A stretch of DNA of 64,000 nucleotides from Streptomyces sp. NBC_01689 (GTDB lineage Bacteria; Actinomycetota; Actinomycetes; Streptomycetales; Streptomycetaceae): assembly GCF_036250675.1 (NCBI RefSeq), contig NZ_CP109592.1, positions 2,232,001 to 2,296,000 on the forward strand, in the 5' to 3' direction. How positions within the stretch are numbered: position 1 is the first letter of the stretch; the number at the start of each line of letters is the position of its first letter. Position numbers and translations under genes: made by a program. The notes beneath the pieces are model-generated. The model saw only the letters and a program-made list of their open reading frames with translations, was not told the origin of the DNA and ran no database searches. Positions 9,390 to 18,941 of the stretch are shown one piece after another.

Positions 9390-10811
9390 GTGGAGTGGTT
9401 CACCGCCCCCGAGTACTGGCTGAGCCGGCTGGTCTTCCAGCGGGCGCTGGCCGTGGTGTACCTCGTCGCGTTCCTCTGCGCGGCGCGGCAGTTCCGCGCG
9501 CTGCTCGGGGAGCGCGGGATGCTGCCCGTGCCGCGGTTCGTGGAGCGGGTGCCGTTCCGTCACGCGCCGAGCGTCTTCCACCTGCACTACTCGGACCGCT
9601 TCTTCGCCCTCTGGTCCTGGGCGGGCTGCGCGGTGTCCGCCGCTCTGGTCGCGGGCGTGGACGGGTGTCTCCCGCTCTGGGGCGGCATGCTGCTGTGGCT
9701 CGTCCCCTGGGTGATGTACCTGTCGATCGTCAATGTCGGTCAGACCTGGTACGCGTTCGGCTGGGAGTCGCTGCTCCTGGAGGTCGGCTTCCTCGCCGTC
9801 CTCCTGGGCAACGACGAGACCGCTCCCCCGGTCGTGGTCCTCTTCCTGCTGCGCTGGGTGCTGTTCAGGGTGGAGTTCGGCGCCGGTCTGATCAAGATGC
9901 GCGGCGACGTCTGCTGGCGCAGGCTCACCTGCCTGGACCACCACCACGAGACCCAGCCGATGCCCGGTCCGCTGAGCTGGTTCTTCCACCGTCTCCCCAA
10001 GCCCCTGCACCGGGTGGAGGTGGCCGCGAACCACGTCACCCAGCTCGTCGTCCCCGTCCTGCTGTTCACCCCGCAGCCGGTCGCGACCGCCGCCGCCTCG
10101 CTGATGGTGCTGACCCAGCTCTGGCTGGTGCTGTCCGGCAACTTCTCCTGGCTGAACTGGATCACGATCGTGCTGGCCCTGTCCGCCGTCGCGTTCCCGG
10201 CGAGCCCTCCGCCGGTGCCGGGGCCGCCGCTCTGGTACGAGATCGTGGTCCTCGCCGTCGCCGCCGGTCTGCTGGTCCTCGGCTACCGTCCCGTCCGCAA
10301 CATGATCTCCCCGCGCCAGGTCATGAACCGCTCCTTCGACCCGCTGCGGCTGGTCAACACCTACGGCGCGTTCGGCAGCGTCAGCCGGGTGCGTCACGAG
10401 GTGGTCGTCGAGGGCACCTCGGACGAGGTCCCCCGCGAGGACTCGGACTGGCGGGAGTACGAGTTCAGGGGCAAGCCCGGTGATCCGCGGCGCTGGCCGC
10501 GCCAGTTCGCCCCGTACCACCTGCGGCTCGACTGGCTGATGTGGTTCGCGGCGCTCTCCCCCGCCTACGCGGGTCCGTGGTTCACCGGTCTGGTCGAACG
10601 GCTGCTGGAGAACGACCGCGACACCCTGCGGCTGCTGCGCCGGTCCCCGTTCCCGGCGGACGCGCCTCCCCGGTACGTCCGGGCCCGCCTGTACCGGTAC
10701 CGCTTCACCACCTGGCGTGAACTGCGGGAGACCGGTGCGTGCTGGCACCGGACCCCGGTACGGGAGTTCCTGCCGCCGACCCGGCTGGAGGGAGGCGATC
10801 AGAGCCCGTAG
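9390..10811 (+). CDS. Lipase maturation factor family membrane protein
   Basis: A 473-residue polytopic protein resembling the LMF1 / DUF1222 family, which in animals helps fold lipases. GTG 9390 is chosen because a purine-rich ribosome binding site (GGGAGAGGAG) lies just upstream; in-frame codons before it are not well supported. Hydrophobic segments alternate with conserved-looking loops such as NVGQTWYAFGWESLLLEVGF and VEFGAGLIKMRGD. A soluble C-terminal part carries RQFAPYHLRLDWLMWFAA and YRYRFT, typical of the family. Bacterial members have no settled role. Its 3' end overlaps the convergent lactonase gene by 13 bp. Confidence 0.87.
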   Translation: MEWFTAPEYWLSRLVFQRALAVVYLVAFLCAARQFRALLGERGMLPVPRFVERVPFRHAPSVFHLHYSDRFFALWSWAGCAVSAALVAGVDGCLPLWGGMLLWLVPWVMYLSIVNVGQTWYAFGWESLLLEVGFLAVLLGNDETAPPVVVLFLLRWVLFRVEFGAGLIKMRGDVCWRRLTCLDHHHETQPMPGPLSWFFHRLPKPLHRVEVAANHVTQLVVPVLLFTPQPVATAAASLMVLTQLWLVLSGNFSWLNWITIVLALSAVAFPASPPPVPGPPLWYEIVVLAVAAGLLVLGYRPVRNMISPRQVMNRSFDPLRLVNTYGAFGSVSRVRHEVVVEGTSDEVPREDSDWREYEFRGKPGDPRRWPRQFAPYHLRLDWLMWFAALSPAYAGPWFTGLVERLLENDRDTLRLLRRSPFPADAPPRYVRARLYRYRFTTWRELRETGACWHRTPVREFLPPTRLEGGDQSP

Positions 10812-11638
10812 ACCCGCAGGGCCGTACCGCCGAACACCTCGGCGCGCTCCCCTTCGTCCAGCCGCTCGGTCAACTCATCGGTCGTCGCGACGACTTGGGC
10901 GTAGGAGGCGGCCAGCGTACAGACCGGCCAGTCGGAGCCGAACATGAGACGGTCCGGCCCGAAGGCCGCGAGGGCGGTCTCGGCGTACGGGCGGAGGTCG
11001 TCGGCCTTCCACCGCGCGAGGTCCGCCTCGGTGACCAGCCCGGAGAGCTTTCCCACCGTGTTGGGGAGCGCGGCCAGCGTCCGCAGCCGGCCTGCCCACG
11101 GCCCGAGGGCGCCGGACGCGATCGGCGGTTTCCCCAAGTGGTCGAGGACGAAGGTGAGTTCGGGATGGTCCATGGCCGCGCGGACACAGGAGGGAAGTTG
11201 GTGCGGCCGCACGACCAGGTCGTAGACGAGACCGGCCGCCGCGACGGCCGCCAGCCCACGCCGTACATCGGGCCGGAGCAGCCAGTCGGGCTCCGGTTCC
11301 CCCTGCACCTGATGACGGATGCCCTTGAGGCGGTGGCCGCCGGGCAGTTCCCGCAGCCGGGCCAGCTCGTCGGCGACGTCCGGCCGGGTCAGGTCGGTCC
11401 AGCCCACCACTCCGGCGATCAGCTCGCTGCTCCCGGCGAGGGCGAGGAACTCCGGGGTCTCCTCCGCCACGGTGACGGTCTGCACCAGGACGGTCCGTCC
11501 GATCCCAGCGGCGGCCGCCTCGGGCAGGAGGTCGTCGACGGTGAAGTCCCGGCGCAGCGGCCGGAGTCCGGGGCCGGTGATCCAGTCCTGGTCCCGGACG
11601 GAGAGGTCCCACACGTGGTGGTGCGCGTCGACCCTCAC
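10799..11638 (-). CDS. Amidohydrolase-family lactonase, probable L-fuconolactonase
   Basis: A 279-residue protein of the amidohydrolase-2 (COG3618) family. It has the N-terminal metal motif VDAHHHVWDL and the C-terminal motif MFGSDWPV. GTG 11638 is fixed by a GTGA overlap with the stop of the mutarotase gene. In sugar-acid pathways this family opens L-fucono-, L-rhamnono- or galactarolactones. Here it is the last gene of an operon with a fuconate-dehydratase-like enzyme and a threo-aldose dehydrogenase, so hydrolysis of L-fucono-lactone to L-fuconate is the best inference. Confidence 0.85.
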   Translation of the reverse strand: MRVDAHHHVWDLSVRDQDWITGPGLRPLRRDFTVDDLLPEAAAAGIGRTVLVQTVTVAEETPEFLALAGSSELIAGVVGWTDLTRPDVADELARLRELPGGHRLKGIRHQVQGEPEPDWLLRPDVRRGLAAVAAAGLVYDLVVRPHQLPSCVRAAMDHPELTFVLDHLGKPPIASGALGPWAGRLRTLAALPNTVGKLSGLVTEADLARWKADDLRPYAETALAAFGPDRLMFGSDWPVCTLAASYAQVVATTDELTERLDEGERAEVFGGTALRVYGL

Positions 11639-11949
11639 GGCAGCTCCCACACGACGGGCAGGCCCGCGCCCGCGCCCTCGCCGGAGTAGTCGTGCACGAC
11701 GTCGAGGAGTTCGGCCATCCGCGCCTGCCAGGCGATGTTGACCGGCAGTCGCTCCAGCTCGGCGAGCATCCTGGCGTAGTCCTCACACTCCAGGACGTGG
11801 AAGAGGTCGGTGCCGCTGCGCCAGATCGTCCACGAGGTGGCTCCGGCGGCCCGGATGGCCGCCGTGAGCTCCGCGGGCACCTTGCGGTGGGCGGCCTCGT
11901 ACGCGTCGACGCGGTCGGCACGCACCTTGGTGTGCAGGGCGATTCTCAT
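11635..11949 (-). CDS. L-rhamnose/L-fucose mutarotase family protein (RhaM-like)
   Basis: A 104-residue ferredoxin-fold mutarotase. It starts MRIALHTKVRADRVDAYEAAH and includes the candidate catalytic pair Y17/H21 and the SWTIWRSGTDLFHVLE block. The family interconverts alpha and beta anomers of 6-deoxy sugars. It sits between the aldose dehydrogenase and the lactonase, joined to both by 4-nt overlaps (ATGA and GTGA), so tight translational coupling is likely. In this setting it would supply the anomer used by the fucose dehydrogenase. Confidence 0.9.
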   Translation of the reverse strand: MRIALHTKVRADRVDAYEAAHRKVPAELTAAIRAAGATSWTIWRSGTDLFHVLECEDYARMLAELERLPVNIAWQARMAELLDVVHDYSGEGAGAGLPVVWELP

Positions 11950-12932
11950 GACGGGTCCTGTACGGGTACGGGGGCTTCCTCGGGCAGCAGTCCCGCCTCC
12001 CGCAGTTCCCGCCAGAACGCGGCGGGCACCGGTGTGGCGAACTGCTCGGCGCAGTCGTGGACTTCGTGTGCCGAGCGGGCTCCGACGAGCACGCTCACGA
12101 CGGCCGGGTGCGCGGCGGGGAAGGCGAGGGCGGCGGCGCGCAGGGTGGTGCCGTGCCGTCGTGCGGTCTCCTGGAGCCGCAGGGCCCGCTCCAGCAGTTC
12201 CGGCGGCGCCGCCGCGTAGTCGTACGTCGCTCCCGGCCTCGGGTCGGCCAGCAGACCGGAGTTGAAGGCGCCGCCGACGACGACCGAGGTGCCGCGGGCC
12301 TGCGCGGCGGGCAACAGTTCGGCCAGGGCGCCGTGGTCGAGCAGGGTGTAGCGGCCCGCGCACAGCACCACGTCGACGTCCGTCTCGCGCACGAAGCGGG
12401 TGAGCATCCCGGTCTGGTTCATGCCCGCGCCGATCGCACCGACCACGCCCTCCGAACGGAGCTTCTCCAGCGCCGGATAGCCCTCGTGGAAGGCCTGCTC
12501 GCCGTGGTCGTCCGGGTCGTGGAGGTAGACGACGTCCACCCGGTCCAGACCGAGCCGTTCGAGTCCTGCCTCCAGGGCGCGCCGTACCCCGTCGGCGCTG
12601 AAGTCCCAGACCCGGCGGTGGGTGGCCGGCACGGCGAATCCGTTCGCCAGGTCGTCGCCGCCCGTGCCGGTGGGCTCCAGGAGGCGGCCCACCTTGGTGG
12701 AGAGGGTGTACGCGTCGCGCGGCCGCTCGCGCAGGGCCGCTCCGAGCCGCCGTTCGGAGAGGCCGAGGCCGTAGTGCGCCGCGGTGTCGAAGGAGCGGAT
12801 GCCGGCCTCCCAGGCCGCGGTCACGGCGTCGTACGCCGCCTCCTCGGTCACCGGGGTGTACAGGTTGCCGATGCCCGCGGCGCCGAAGGACAGGGCGCTG
12901 ACCCCGACGCCGCTCCGGCCGAGCGTTCTCAC
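11946..12932 (-). CDS. Aldo/keto reductase, D-threo-aldose 1-dehydrogenase (L-fucose dehydrogenase) type
   Basis: A 328-residue TIM-barrel oxidoreductase with the AKR tetrad visible: D49 and Y54 (SFDTAAHYG), K80 (STKVG) and H138 (YLHDP). The layout of the first 80 residues (LSFGAAGIGNLY ... GLSERRLG ... LSTKVGRLL) is that of D-threo-aldose 1-dehydrogenases, which oxidise L-fucose and similar sugars to the lactone with NAD(P). GTG 12932 overlaps the upstream SDR stop (GTGA). It would carry out the first oxidation of the L-fucose pathway encoded here. Confidence 0.88.
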   Translation of the reverse strand: MRTLGRSGVGVSALSFGAAGIGNLYTPVTEEAAYDAVTAAWEAGIRSFDTAAHYGLGLSERRLGAALRERPRDAYTLSTKVGRLLEPTGTGGDDLANGFAVPATHRRVWDFSADGVRRALEAGLERLGLDRVDVVYLHDPDDHGEQAFHEGYPALEKLRSEGVVGAIGAGMNQTGMLTRFVRETDVDVVLCAGRYTLLDHGALAELLPAAQARGTSVVVGGAFNSGLLADPRPGATYDYAAAPPELLERALRLQETARRHGTTLRAAALAFPAAHPAVVSVLVGARSAHEVHDCAEQFATPVPAAFWRELREAGLLPEEAPVPVQDPS

Positions 12933-13687
12933 CGGCCCGCCGGTCGCAGCCGCAGTCCCTGCATACCGCCGTCCACGGCGAGCGCGGTACCGGTGGTGGC
13001 GCCGGACAGCGGACTGGCCAGGTAGGCGATCGCACCCGCGACCTCGTCGGCCGAGACGAGACGGCCGGAGGGCTGGCGGGCTTCGAGGGCGGCCCGCTCC
13101 GCGGCCGGATCGGTCGCGGCGTCCAGCAGCCTGCCGACCCAAGGGGTGTCGGCCGTACCGGGGTTGACGCAGTTGACGCGGATGCCCTCGCGGAGGTGGT
13201 CGGCCGCCATGGCGAGGGTGAGGGAGAGGACGGCGCCCTTCGACGCGGAGTACACCGCGCGCTGCGGCAGTCCGGCGGTCGCGGCGATGGAGCAGGTGTT
13301 CACGATCGCCGCGTGCGCGGACTCCCGCAGATGCGGCAGCGCGGCGCGGGTGGTCCGCACCATGCCCAGGACGTTGACGTCCAGCACCCGGTGCCACTCG
13401 GTGTCGTCGTTGTCCTCGACGGTGCCCTGGGCGCCGATCCCCGCATTGTTGACCAGCACGTCGAGTCCGCCGAGATCCACGACCGCGGCGGCCACCGCCG
13501 CACGGACGGAGGTGTCGTCGGTGACGTCGGCGAGGTGGCCGAGCAGCGGCTTGTCGACCCCGGAGAGATCGCGGTCGAGGACGGCGACCCGGGCGCCGCG
13601 GGCCGCGAGCAGCTCGGCGGTGGCCCGGCCGATGCCCGAGGCGCCTCCGGTCACCAGCGCCTTGAGACCTTCGAAGTCCGCGGTCAT
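12929..13687 (-). CDS. Short-chain dehydrogenase, probable 2-keto-3-deoxy-L-fuconate dehydrogenase
   Basis: A 252-residue classical SDR with cofactor motif TGGASGIG (13-20), NNAG motif near 80-83 and catalytic S133, Y146 and K150 (YSASK). The C-terminal VDGGMQG is typical. The start ATG 13687 overlaps the dehydratase stop (ATGA). In the non-phosphorylative fucose route an SDR oxidises 2-keto-3-deoxy-L-fuconate to the 2,4-diketo acid. Placement directly after the dehydratase supports that step, but SDR substrates cannot be read from sequence. Confidence 0.85.
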   Translation of the reverse strand: MTADFEGLKALVTGGASGIGRATAELLAARGARVAVLDRDLSGVDKPLLGHLADVTDDTSVRAAVAAAVVDLGGLDVLVNNAGIGAQGTVEDNDDTEWHRVLDVNVLGMVRTTRAALPHLRESAHAAIVNTCSIAATAGLPQRAVYSASKGAVLSLTLAMAADHLREGIRVNCVNPGTADTPWVGRLLDAATDPAAERAALEARQPSGRLVSADEVAGAIAYLASPLSGATTGTALAVDGGMQGLRLRPAGR

Positions 13688-15039
13688 GCCGCTTCCCCCT
13701 TCTGACTGTCGGGTTCCTGCCGGGCGAGGTCGGCGGCCCAGAAGGTGCCGCCTGGATAGGTGAACTCCGCGATGGACTCCGGACGCATGGTGGCGGAGAA
13801 GCCCGGCGCGGTGGGTGCCGTGTAGTGACCCTGCCTGATCACCACCGGGTCCAGGAAGTGGTCGTGCAGATGATCGACGTATTCGATGACCCGGTCGTCG
13901 GTGGTGCCGGAGAGCGCCACGAAGTCGAACATGGAGAGGTGCTGGACGAGTTCGCACAGGCCGACGCCGCCGGCGTGCGGGCAGACGGGCACCCCGAACT
14001 TGGCCGCGAGCAGCAGGATCGCCAGGTTCTCGTTGACGCCGGCGACCCGGGCCGCGTCGATCTGCAGGACGTCGATGGCACCGGCCTGGAGGAGCTGTTT
14101 GAAGACGATGCGGTTGTGGACGTGCTCGCCGGTGGCGACCTTGACGGGGGCGACCGCCTTGCGCACGGCGGCGTGCCCGAGGACGTCGTCGGGGCTGGTG
14201 GGCTCCTCGATCCAGTACGGTTCGAACTCGGCCAGGGCCCTGGTCCAGTCGATGGCCTCGTCCACGTTCCAGCGCTGGTTGGCGTCGATCGCGATGCGGA
14301 TGCCGGGGCCGACGACCGAGCGGGCGACCCGGCAGCGCCGTACGTCGTCCGTCAGGTCGGCGCCGACCTTCAGCTTGATCTGGGTGAAGCCGTCGGCGAC
14401 CGCCTCGGCGGCCAGCCGGGTGAGCTTCTCGTCGCTGTAGCCGAGCCAGCCGGGCGAGGTGGTGTAGGCGGGGAACCCGTTCTGCCGGAGGGCTGCGGCG
14501 CGTCCGGCGGCGCCCTGTCTGCCGCGCCGCAGCATGTCCAGCGCCTCGTCCGGGGTGAGGGCGTCCGTGAGGTAGCGGAAGTCGATCTGGCTGACCAGCC
14601 ACTCCGGTTCGGCGTCGGCGAGGAGCTGCCACAACGGCTTGCCGGCCCGCTTGGCGGCCAGGTCCCACACGGCGTTGACGACGGCGCCGATCGCCATGTG
14701 CATAACGCCCTTCTCGGGCCCCAGCCAGCGCAGTTGGCTGTCCCCGATCAGATCACGGGCGAGGGAGCCGGGGTCGGCGCACAGCTCCTCGACGGACCGT
14801 CCCAGCACATGCCCCCGCAGCGCCTCGATCGCCGCGACCTGGACGTCGTTGCCCCGTCCGATGGTGAAGGTGAATCCGTGCCCCTCGGGACAGTCGGCCG
14901 TGTCGCCGCGCAGCACGACGTAGGCCGCCGAGTAGTCGGGGTCCGGGTTCATCGCGTCCGAGCCGTCGAGCTCGCGCGAAGTGGGGAAACGGACGTCGTA
15001 GGTGTCGACCGCGGTGATGCGAGCGGCAGTTGGGGACAC
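13684..15039 (-). CDS. Enolase-superfamily sugar-acid dehydratase, probable L-fuconate dehydratase
   Basis: A 451-residue enolase-superfamily enzyme. Visible active-site positions are K222/K224 (KLKVG), D252 (IDANQRWN), E278 (WIEEP), E305 (GEH) and H355 (CPHAGGVG), the L-fuconate/mandelate racemase-type set. The N-terminal [20 protein letters not shown] block is characteristic of FucD proteins. GTG 15039 sits behind GAAAGG with suitable spacing. It removes water from L-fuconate to give 2-keto-3-deoxy-L-fuconate. It lies 61 bp after the permease gene and is the first catabolic gene of the operon. Confidence 0.9.
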   Translation of the reverse strand: MSPTAARITAVDTYDVRFPTSRELDGSDAMNPDPDYSAAYVVLRGDTADCPEGHGFTFTIGRGNDVQVAAIEALRGHVLGRSVEELCADPGSLARDLIGDSQLRWLGPEKGVMHMAIGAVVNAVWDLAAKRAGKPLWQLLADAEPEWLVSQIDFRYLTDALTPDEALDMLRRGRQGAAGRAAALRQNGFPAYTTSPGWLGYSDEKLTRLAAEAVADGFTQIKLKVGADLTDDVRRCRVARSVVGPGIRIAIDANQRWNVDEAIDWTRALAEFEPYWIEEPTSPDDVLGHAAVRKAVAPVKVATGEHVHNRIVFKQLLQAGAIDVLQIDAARVAGVNENLAILLLAAKFGVPVCPHAGGVGLCELVQHLSMFDFVALSGTTDDRVIEYVDHLHDHFLDPVVIRQGHYTAPTAPGFSATMRPESIAEFTYPGGTFWAADLARQEPDSQKGEAA

Positions 15040-15100
15040 AGGAGGCCTTTCGGTCCGGAACAGGGGGTACGGAGGGGTCCGTACGGGAGCGGAGGGGCGG

Positions 15101-16126
15101 TCAGTCCTGGGCACGTCCGGTGGTCACCCGGGCGATCATCAGGGCGACGAGGATGATCCCGCCGTAGATCGCCTGGATCCAGAAGGACGGCACCTGGGCG
15201 AGGGTGAGCAGGTTCTGCACGACGCCGAGGAGCAGGACGCCGGTGAGGGCGCCGAACATGGTGCCCCTGCCGCCGTCGAGGCTGATGCCGCCGATGACCG
15301 CGGCGGCCATCACCGTGAAGATCATGTTGTTGCCCTGGTTGGCGCTGATCGCGCCGACGTACCCGGTCTGCATGATCCCGCCGACCGAGGCGAGGACGCC
15401 CGCGACGACGGACACCCCGAGCAGCACCCGGTCGACGCGGATGCCGGCCGCGCGGGCGGCGTCGGTGTTGCCGCCGATCGCGTACAGGGCGCGCCCGATG
15501 CGGTGGTACTTGAGGATCAGCCCGGCGACGCCGAAGGCGACCGCGGCCAGCCACACCGAGAGCGGAACGCGCAGGAAGGTGGAGGTGGCCAGGGAGAAGA
15601 ACGCGTCGGGCATGCCGAACAGCGTCTTGCCCTTGGTGGCGCCGACCAGCAGCCCGCGCAGGACGATCAGCATCGCGAGGGTGACGATGAAGGCGTTGAG
15701 CTTGAACTTGACCACGAGGACGCCGTTGAAGGCGCCGATGAAACCGCCCACGACGAGGACCGCCAGGAGCGCGAGCCCGGCCGGCCACTCCGTGCCCCAG
15801 CCGGACTGCGCGGCGGGCAGGACCAGGAGGGCGCCGACGGCGGGCGCGATGCCGACGACCGACTCCAGCGACAGGTCGATCTTGCCTGTGATCAGGATCA
15901 GCGACTCGGCGAGGACCACCATCGCGAGGGCCGCGGAGGCACCGAGGATGGAGATGAGGTTGCGCTCGGTGAGGAAGGAGTCGTTGACGATCGCACCGAG
16001 CACCATCAGCAGCAACAGGGCTGGTACGAGCGCGAGTTCGCGGGCCCTGCGGAGCAGAACGGCCTTGGTGGCATGCCCGTCGCGCACTGCCGCGGCGGCG
16101 AGCGGGGAGGCCTTCGTCTCAGTCAT
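15101..16126 (-). CDS. CUT2-family sugar ABC transporter permease
   Basis: A 341-residue integral membrane protein of the RbsC/BPD_transp_2 type, with about eight to ten hydrophobic segments. Typical stretches are [19 protein letters not shown] and [10 protein letters not shown], the latter after [12 protein letters not shown] 16126 lies inside the last codons of the ATPase gene (8-nt overlap), so the two are coupled. With the binding protein and dual ATPase upstream it forms a complete importer. The downstream fucose enzymes make L-fucose, or a fucose-like 6-deoxy sugar, the likely cargo. Confidence 0.9.
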   Translation of the reverse strand: MTETKASPLAAAAVRDGHATKAVLLRRARELALVPALLLLMVLGAIVNDSFLTERNLISILGASAALAMVVLAESLILITGKIDLSLESVVGIAPAVGALLVLPAAQSGWGTEWPAGLALLAVLVVGGFIGAFNGVLVVKFKLNAFIVTLAMLIVLRGLLVGATKGKTLFGMPDAFFSLATSTFLRVPLSVWLAAVAFGVAGLILKYHRIGRALYAIGGNTDAARAAGIRVDRVLLGVSVVAGVLASVGGIMQTGYVGAISANQGNNMIFTVMAAAVIGGISLDGGRGTMFGALTGVLLLGVVQNLLTLAQVPSFWIQAIYGGIILVALMIARVTTGRAQD

Positions 16127-17675
16127 CGGGGCCCCGCTCCCCTCGGCCGGGGGTCCGGGGGTGACCCCCCGGGGAGATGCCGTGGCCATGGTCCACTCCT
16201 TCGATGGAGGCGATCAGCTCGTGGTCGTGCCAGCCGGCCGGGTGCTCGGCGACGACACGGCCGTGGAAGAGGACGAGGACGCGGTCGCAGCGGCGCAGGT
16301 CGTCGAGTTCGTCGGAGACGACGAGCACGGCGGTGCCGTCGTCACGGGCGCTGTCCACGCGGGACAGCAGCGACTGCTTGGACTTCACGTCGACGCCCGC
16401 GGTGGGGTTGATGAGGATGAGCAGCCGGGGGTCGGAGGCGAGGGCGCGGGCCATCACGACCTTCTGCGCGTTGCCGCCGGAGAGGTCGGAGACCGGCTGG
16501 TCGGGACCTTCGGCGTGGATGTCGAGGCGGTCGATCAGCTCCTCGGCGAACCCCCGCCTGCGGTCCGTGGCGATGAAGCCGTAGCGGCCGAGCCGGTTCA
16601 GGACGCTCATGGTGGTGTTGTCACCGATGGTCATGCCGGAGACCAGCCCCTGCTCGTGCCGGTCGCGCGGCACACAGCCGACGCCCGCCCTGAGCGCGGC
16701 CTGCACATCGCCGAACGGGAGCGGCTCGCCGTCGAGTCTGGCCGTGCCGCCGGTCGGCCGGTGCAGTCCGGCGAACGACTCGGCCAGTTCGATCTTGCCG
16801 CTCGCGCTGGAGCCGGCGAGCCCGACGACCTCGCCGCGGCGCACGGTGAGGTCGATGGCCTCGTACGCGTCCGAGGTGAGGCCCTCGGTGCTCAGCACGA
16901 CGGGAGCGTCCGCGGGCGTGGCGTCGCGGACGGCCGTCCGTTCGGCGATCGCCTCGCCCGCCATGGCCTCCACCAGCGCCGGCCGCGGGAGTTCGGCGAC
17001 CGGCGCGGTGGTGATCCAGCGGGCGTCGCGCAGCACGGTGACCGTCTGGCACACCTCGTACACCTCCTGGAGGTGGTGCGAGATGAACAGGAAGGTGACA
17101 CCGGACTCCTGGAGCGCGCGCATCCGGGTGAAGAGCCGCTCGATCTCCCGGTTGTCGAGCTGCGCGGTGGGTTCGTCGAGAACGATGAACCGGGCGCCGA
17201 AGCTCAACGCCCGGGCGATCTCCACCATTTGCCGGTCCTCGACCTTGAGGTCGGCGGTGCGGGCCTCGGGGTCGACCCGCACGTCCCAGGTCGCCAGGAC
17301 CTCGGCCGCCTCGGACCGCAGTCTGCGCCAGCTGATCAGTCCGCCGCGTCCCGTCGGCTGCCGGTTGATGAAGAGGTTCTCGGCGACCGTCAACTCCGGT
17401 ACGACGGTGGGTTTCTGGTAGACGCACGCCACCTTGCGGCGCCAGGCGTCGCGGTCGGTGAGCGGGGGCGCGGGTTCGCCGTCGAAGCGGACCGTGCCCT
17501 CGTCGGGGGCCTGCAGACCGGTGAGGATCGTGACGAGGGTGGACTTGCCCGCACCGTTGCGTCCCACCAGGGCGTGGGACTCCCCCGGCAGGACGGTGAG
17601 CCGGCCGTCTCGGAGCGCGACGGTGGGGCCGTACCGCTTGGCCACCCCGCGCGCCTCCACCAGTGGGGTACTCAT
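16119..17675 (-). CDS. CUT2-family sugar ABC transporter ATP-binding protein (two NBDs)
   Basis: A 518-residue RbsA/XylG-type protein with two nucleotide-binding domains. NBD1 has Walker A GRNGAGKST (38-46), a degenerate signature (KVEDRQMVEIARAL) and Walker B FIVLDEPTAQLD. NBD2 has a P-loop-like GSSASGKIEL, signature LSGGNAQ and LILINPTAGVD, where the usual DEPT is replaced by NPT. This asymmetry is common in the family, although NBD2 here keeps a Lys that many members lack. ATG 17675 overlaps the stop of the binding-protein gene (ATGA). Confidence 0.93.
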   Translation of the reverse strand: MSTPLVEARGVAKRYGPTVALRDGRLTVLPGESHALVGRNGAGKSTLVTILTGLQAPDEGTVRFDGEPAPPLTDRDAWRRKVACVYQKPTVVPELTVAENLFINRQPTGRGGLISWRRLRSEAAEVLATWDVRVDPEARTADLKVEDRQMVEIARALSFGARFIVLDEPTAQLDNREIERLFTRMRALQESGVTFLFISHHLQEVYEVCQTVTVLRDARWITTAPVAELPRPALVEAMAGEAIAERTAVRDATPADAPVVLSTEGLTSDAYEAIDLTVRRGEVVGLAGSSASGKIELAESFAGLHRPTGGTARLDGEPLPFGDVQAALRAGVGCVPRDRHEQGLVSGMTIGDNTTMSVLNRLGRYGFIATDRRRGFAEELIDRLDIHAEGPDQPVSDLSGGNAQKVVMARALASDPRLLILINPTAGVDVKSKQSLLSRVDSARDDGTAVLVVSDELDDLRRCDRVLVLFHGRVVAEHPAGWHDHELIASIEGVDHGHGISPGGHPRTPGRGERGPDD

Positions 17676-18748
17676 TTGACCGTGTTGCCCCAGAGCTGGG
17701 GGTCGTCGACGTTGTCCTTGGTGACCAGCGGCGCGGGCAGCTGGTCCTCCAGGATGCCGCCGGGCAGCTCGACGATCTTGGAGTCGTGGTCGGTCGGGCC
17801 GGTCTTGAACTTCTTGCCCTGCATGGCCGCCTTGATGTAATACATGCCGTACTTGGCGTAGGCGTCGGCGGGCTGCGAGACGGTGGCGTCGATCTCGCCC
17901 TTGCGGATGGCGTCGAACTCCTGCGGGATGCCGTCGTTCGAGACGATCGCGATGTGGCCGGCCTGACCCGCCTTCTTCAGCATCCCCTTGGACTTCAGGG
18001 TCTGCAGGGTGGGTGCCAGGTAGACGCCACCCGCCTGCATGTAGATGCCCTTGATGTCGGGGTTGGCGTTCAGCAGCGTGTCCAGCTTGGAGGCCGCCGT
18101 GTCGGACTCCCACTTGGCGGGGATCTCCAGGACCTTCAGCTTCGGGTAGTTCTTCTTCACGCAGGAGCGGAACGCCTCGGAGCGGTCACGGCCGTTGACG
18201 GAGGCCAGGTCGCCCATGATCTGCACGACCTTGCCCGAACCGACCTGCTTGCCCAGGTACTCGCAGGCCTTCTCCCCGTACGCGACGTTGTCCGCGCGGA
18301 CGACCATGGCGACCTTCCCCTTGTCGGGGGCCACGTCGACGGCGACCACGGGGACGCCCTTGCGCTCGGCCTGGTCGAGACCGGCGACGATCGCGGCGCT
18401 GTCCAGCGGGGCCACCACGAGACCCTTCACGCCCTGGTTGAGCTGGTTGTTGATGTCGGTGATCTGCTGAGAGGGATCACTGTTGGAGTTGACGGTCTTC
18501 AGGGCGTCGACGCCCTCGGACTTCGCCATCTTCGGCACGTAGTCGTTGTAGGACTGCCAGAACGGCGAGGTCAGCAGCGGCAGGATCACTCCGACCTTGC
18601 CGCTGCCGTCGCCTCCCCCGCCGCCGGAGGCGACGTCGTCCTTGGTGCTGCCGCACGCCGCGAGCACCAGGGTCGCGCAGGCGGCCACCGCCGCCGCGCT
18701 CACCGCCCGCGACGAGATTCGCCTGTTCCGCACTGTTCTGCCGGCCAT
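17672..18748 (-). CDS. Sugar ABC transporter substrate-binding lipoprotein (CUT2)
   Basis: A 358-residue lipoprotein of the periplasmic-binding-protein-4 type. The signal peptide ends in LVLAAC with C32 as the lipidated cysteine. The mature part begins with a Gly/Ser linker and then KVGVILPLLTSPFWQSYNDY, the classic first strand of these sugar receptors. I chose ATG 18748, not the ATG five codons upstream, because GAGGAG lies 7 nt before it. It is the first gene of the eight-gene operon that runs to 10799 and is preceded by a promoter with a GntR-type half operator. Confidence 0.92.
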   Translation of the reverse strand: MAGRTVRNRRISSRAVSAAAVAACATLVLAACGSTKDDVASGGGGGDGSGKVGVILPLLTSPFWQSYNDYVPKMAKSEGVDALKTVNSNSDPSQQITDINNQLNQGVKGLVVAPLDSAAIVAGLDQAERKGVPVVAVDVAPDKGKVAMVVRADNVAYGEKACEYLGKQVGSGKVVQIMGDLASVNGRDRSEAFRSCVKKNYPKLKVLEIPAKWESDTAASKLDTLLNANPDIKGIYMQAGGVYLAPTLQTLKSKGMLKKAGQAGHIAIVSNDGIPQEFDAIRKGEIDATVSQPADAYAKYGMYYIKAAMQGKKFKTGPTDHDSKIVELPGGILEDQLPAPLVTKDNVDDPQLWGNTVK

Positions 18749-18820
18749 CTGACGGCTCCTCATTGAGCGAGATCGAGCAGGACGCGTGGCCGGAGTCCCT
18801 CTTCCGGCCGGGACGAATAT

Positions 18821-18870
18821 TTATCAGACCACTTTGGGTCCGCAACACCCCGCGGAGCCATGTTTTCCCG
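18821..18870 (-). promoter_or_regulatory. Putative promoter and operator half-site of the fucose/CUT2 operon
   Basis: On the minus strand a -35-like TTGCGG (18841-18846) is followed 17 bp later by AT-rich AAATAT as a candidate -10. The spacer contains GTGGTCTGAT (reverse of 18823-18832), which matches one half of the perfect dyad at 18884. A repressor bound here would block the operon promoter. The -10 assignment is tentative. Confidence 0.45.
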
Positions 18871-18883
18871 TTTTCCGGCCGTA

Positions 18884-18896
18884 GTGGTCCGACCAC
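18884..18896. promoter_or_regulatory. FadR/GntR-type operator dyad
   Basis: GTGGTCCGACCAC is a 13-bp palindrome (GTGGT/ACCAC arms) with the TGGT-N3-ACCA core known for FadR-subfamily GntR regulators. It lies 46 bp upstream of the GTG of the divergent FCD-GntR gene. A related GTGGTTAGAC follows at 18901-18910, and another half-site lies at 18823-18832. Autoregulation plus control of the operon is the likely meaning. Confidence 0.65.
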
Positions 18897-18941
18897 ATCG
18901 GTGGTTAGACTGCGGCGCACCCGGCAACAGGAGGAAGCGGC

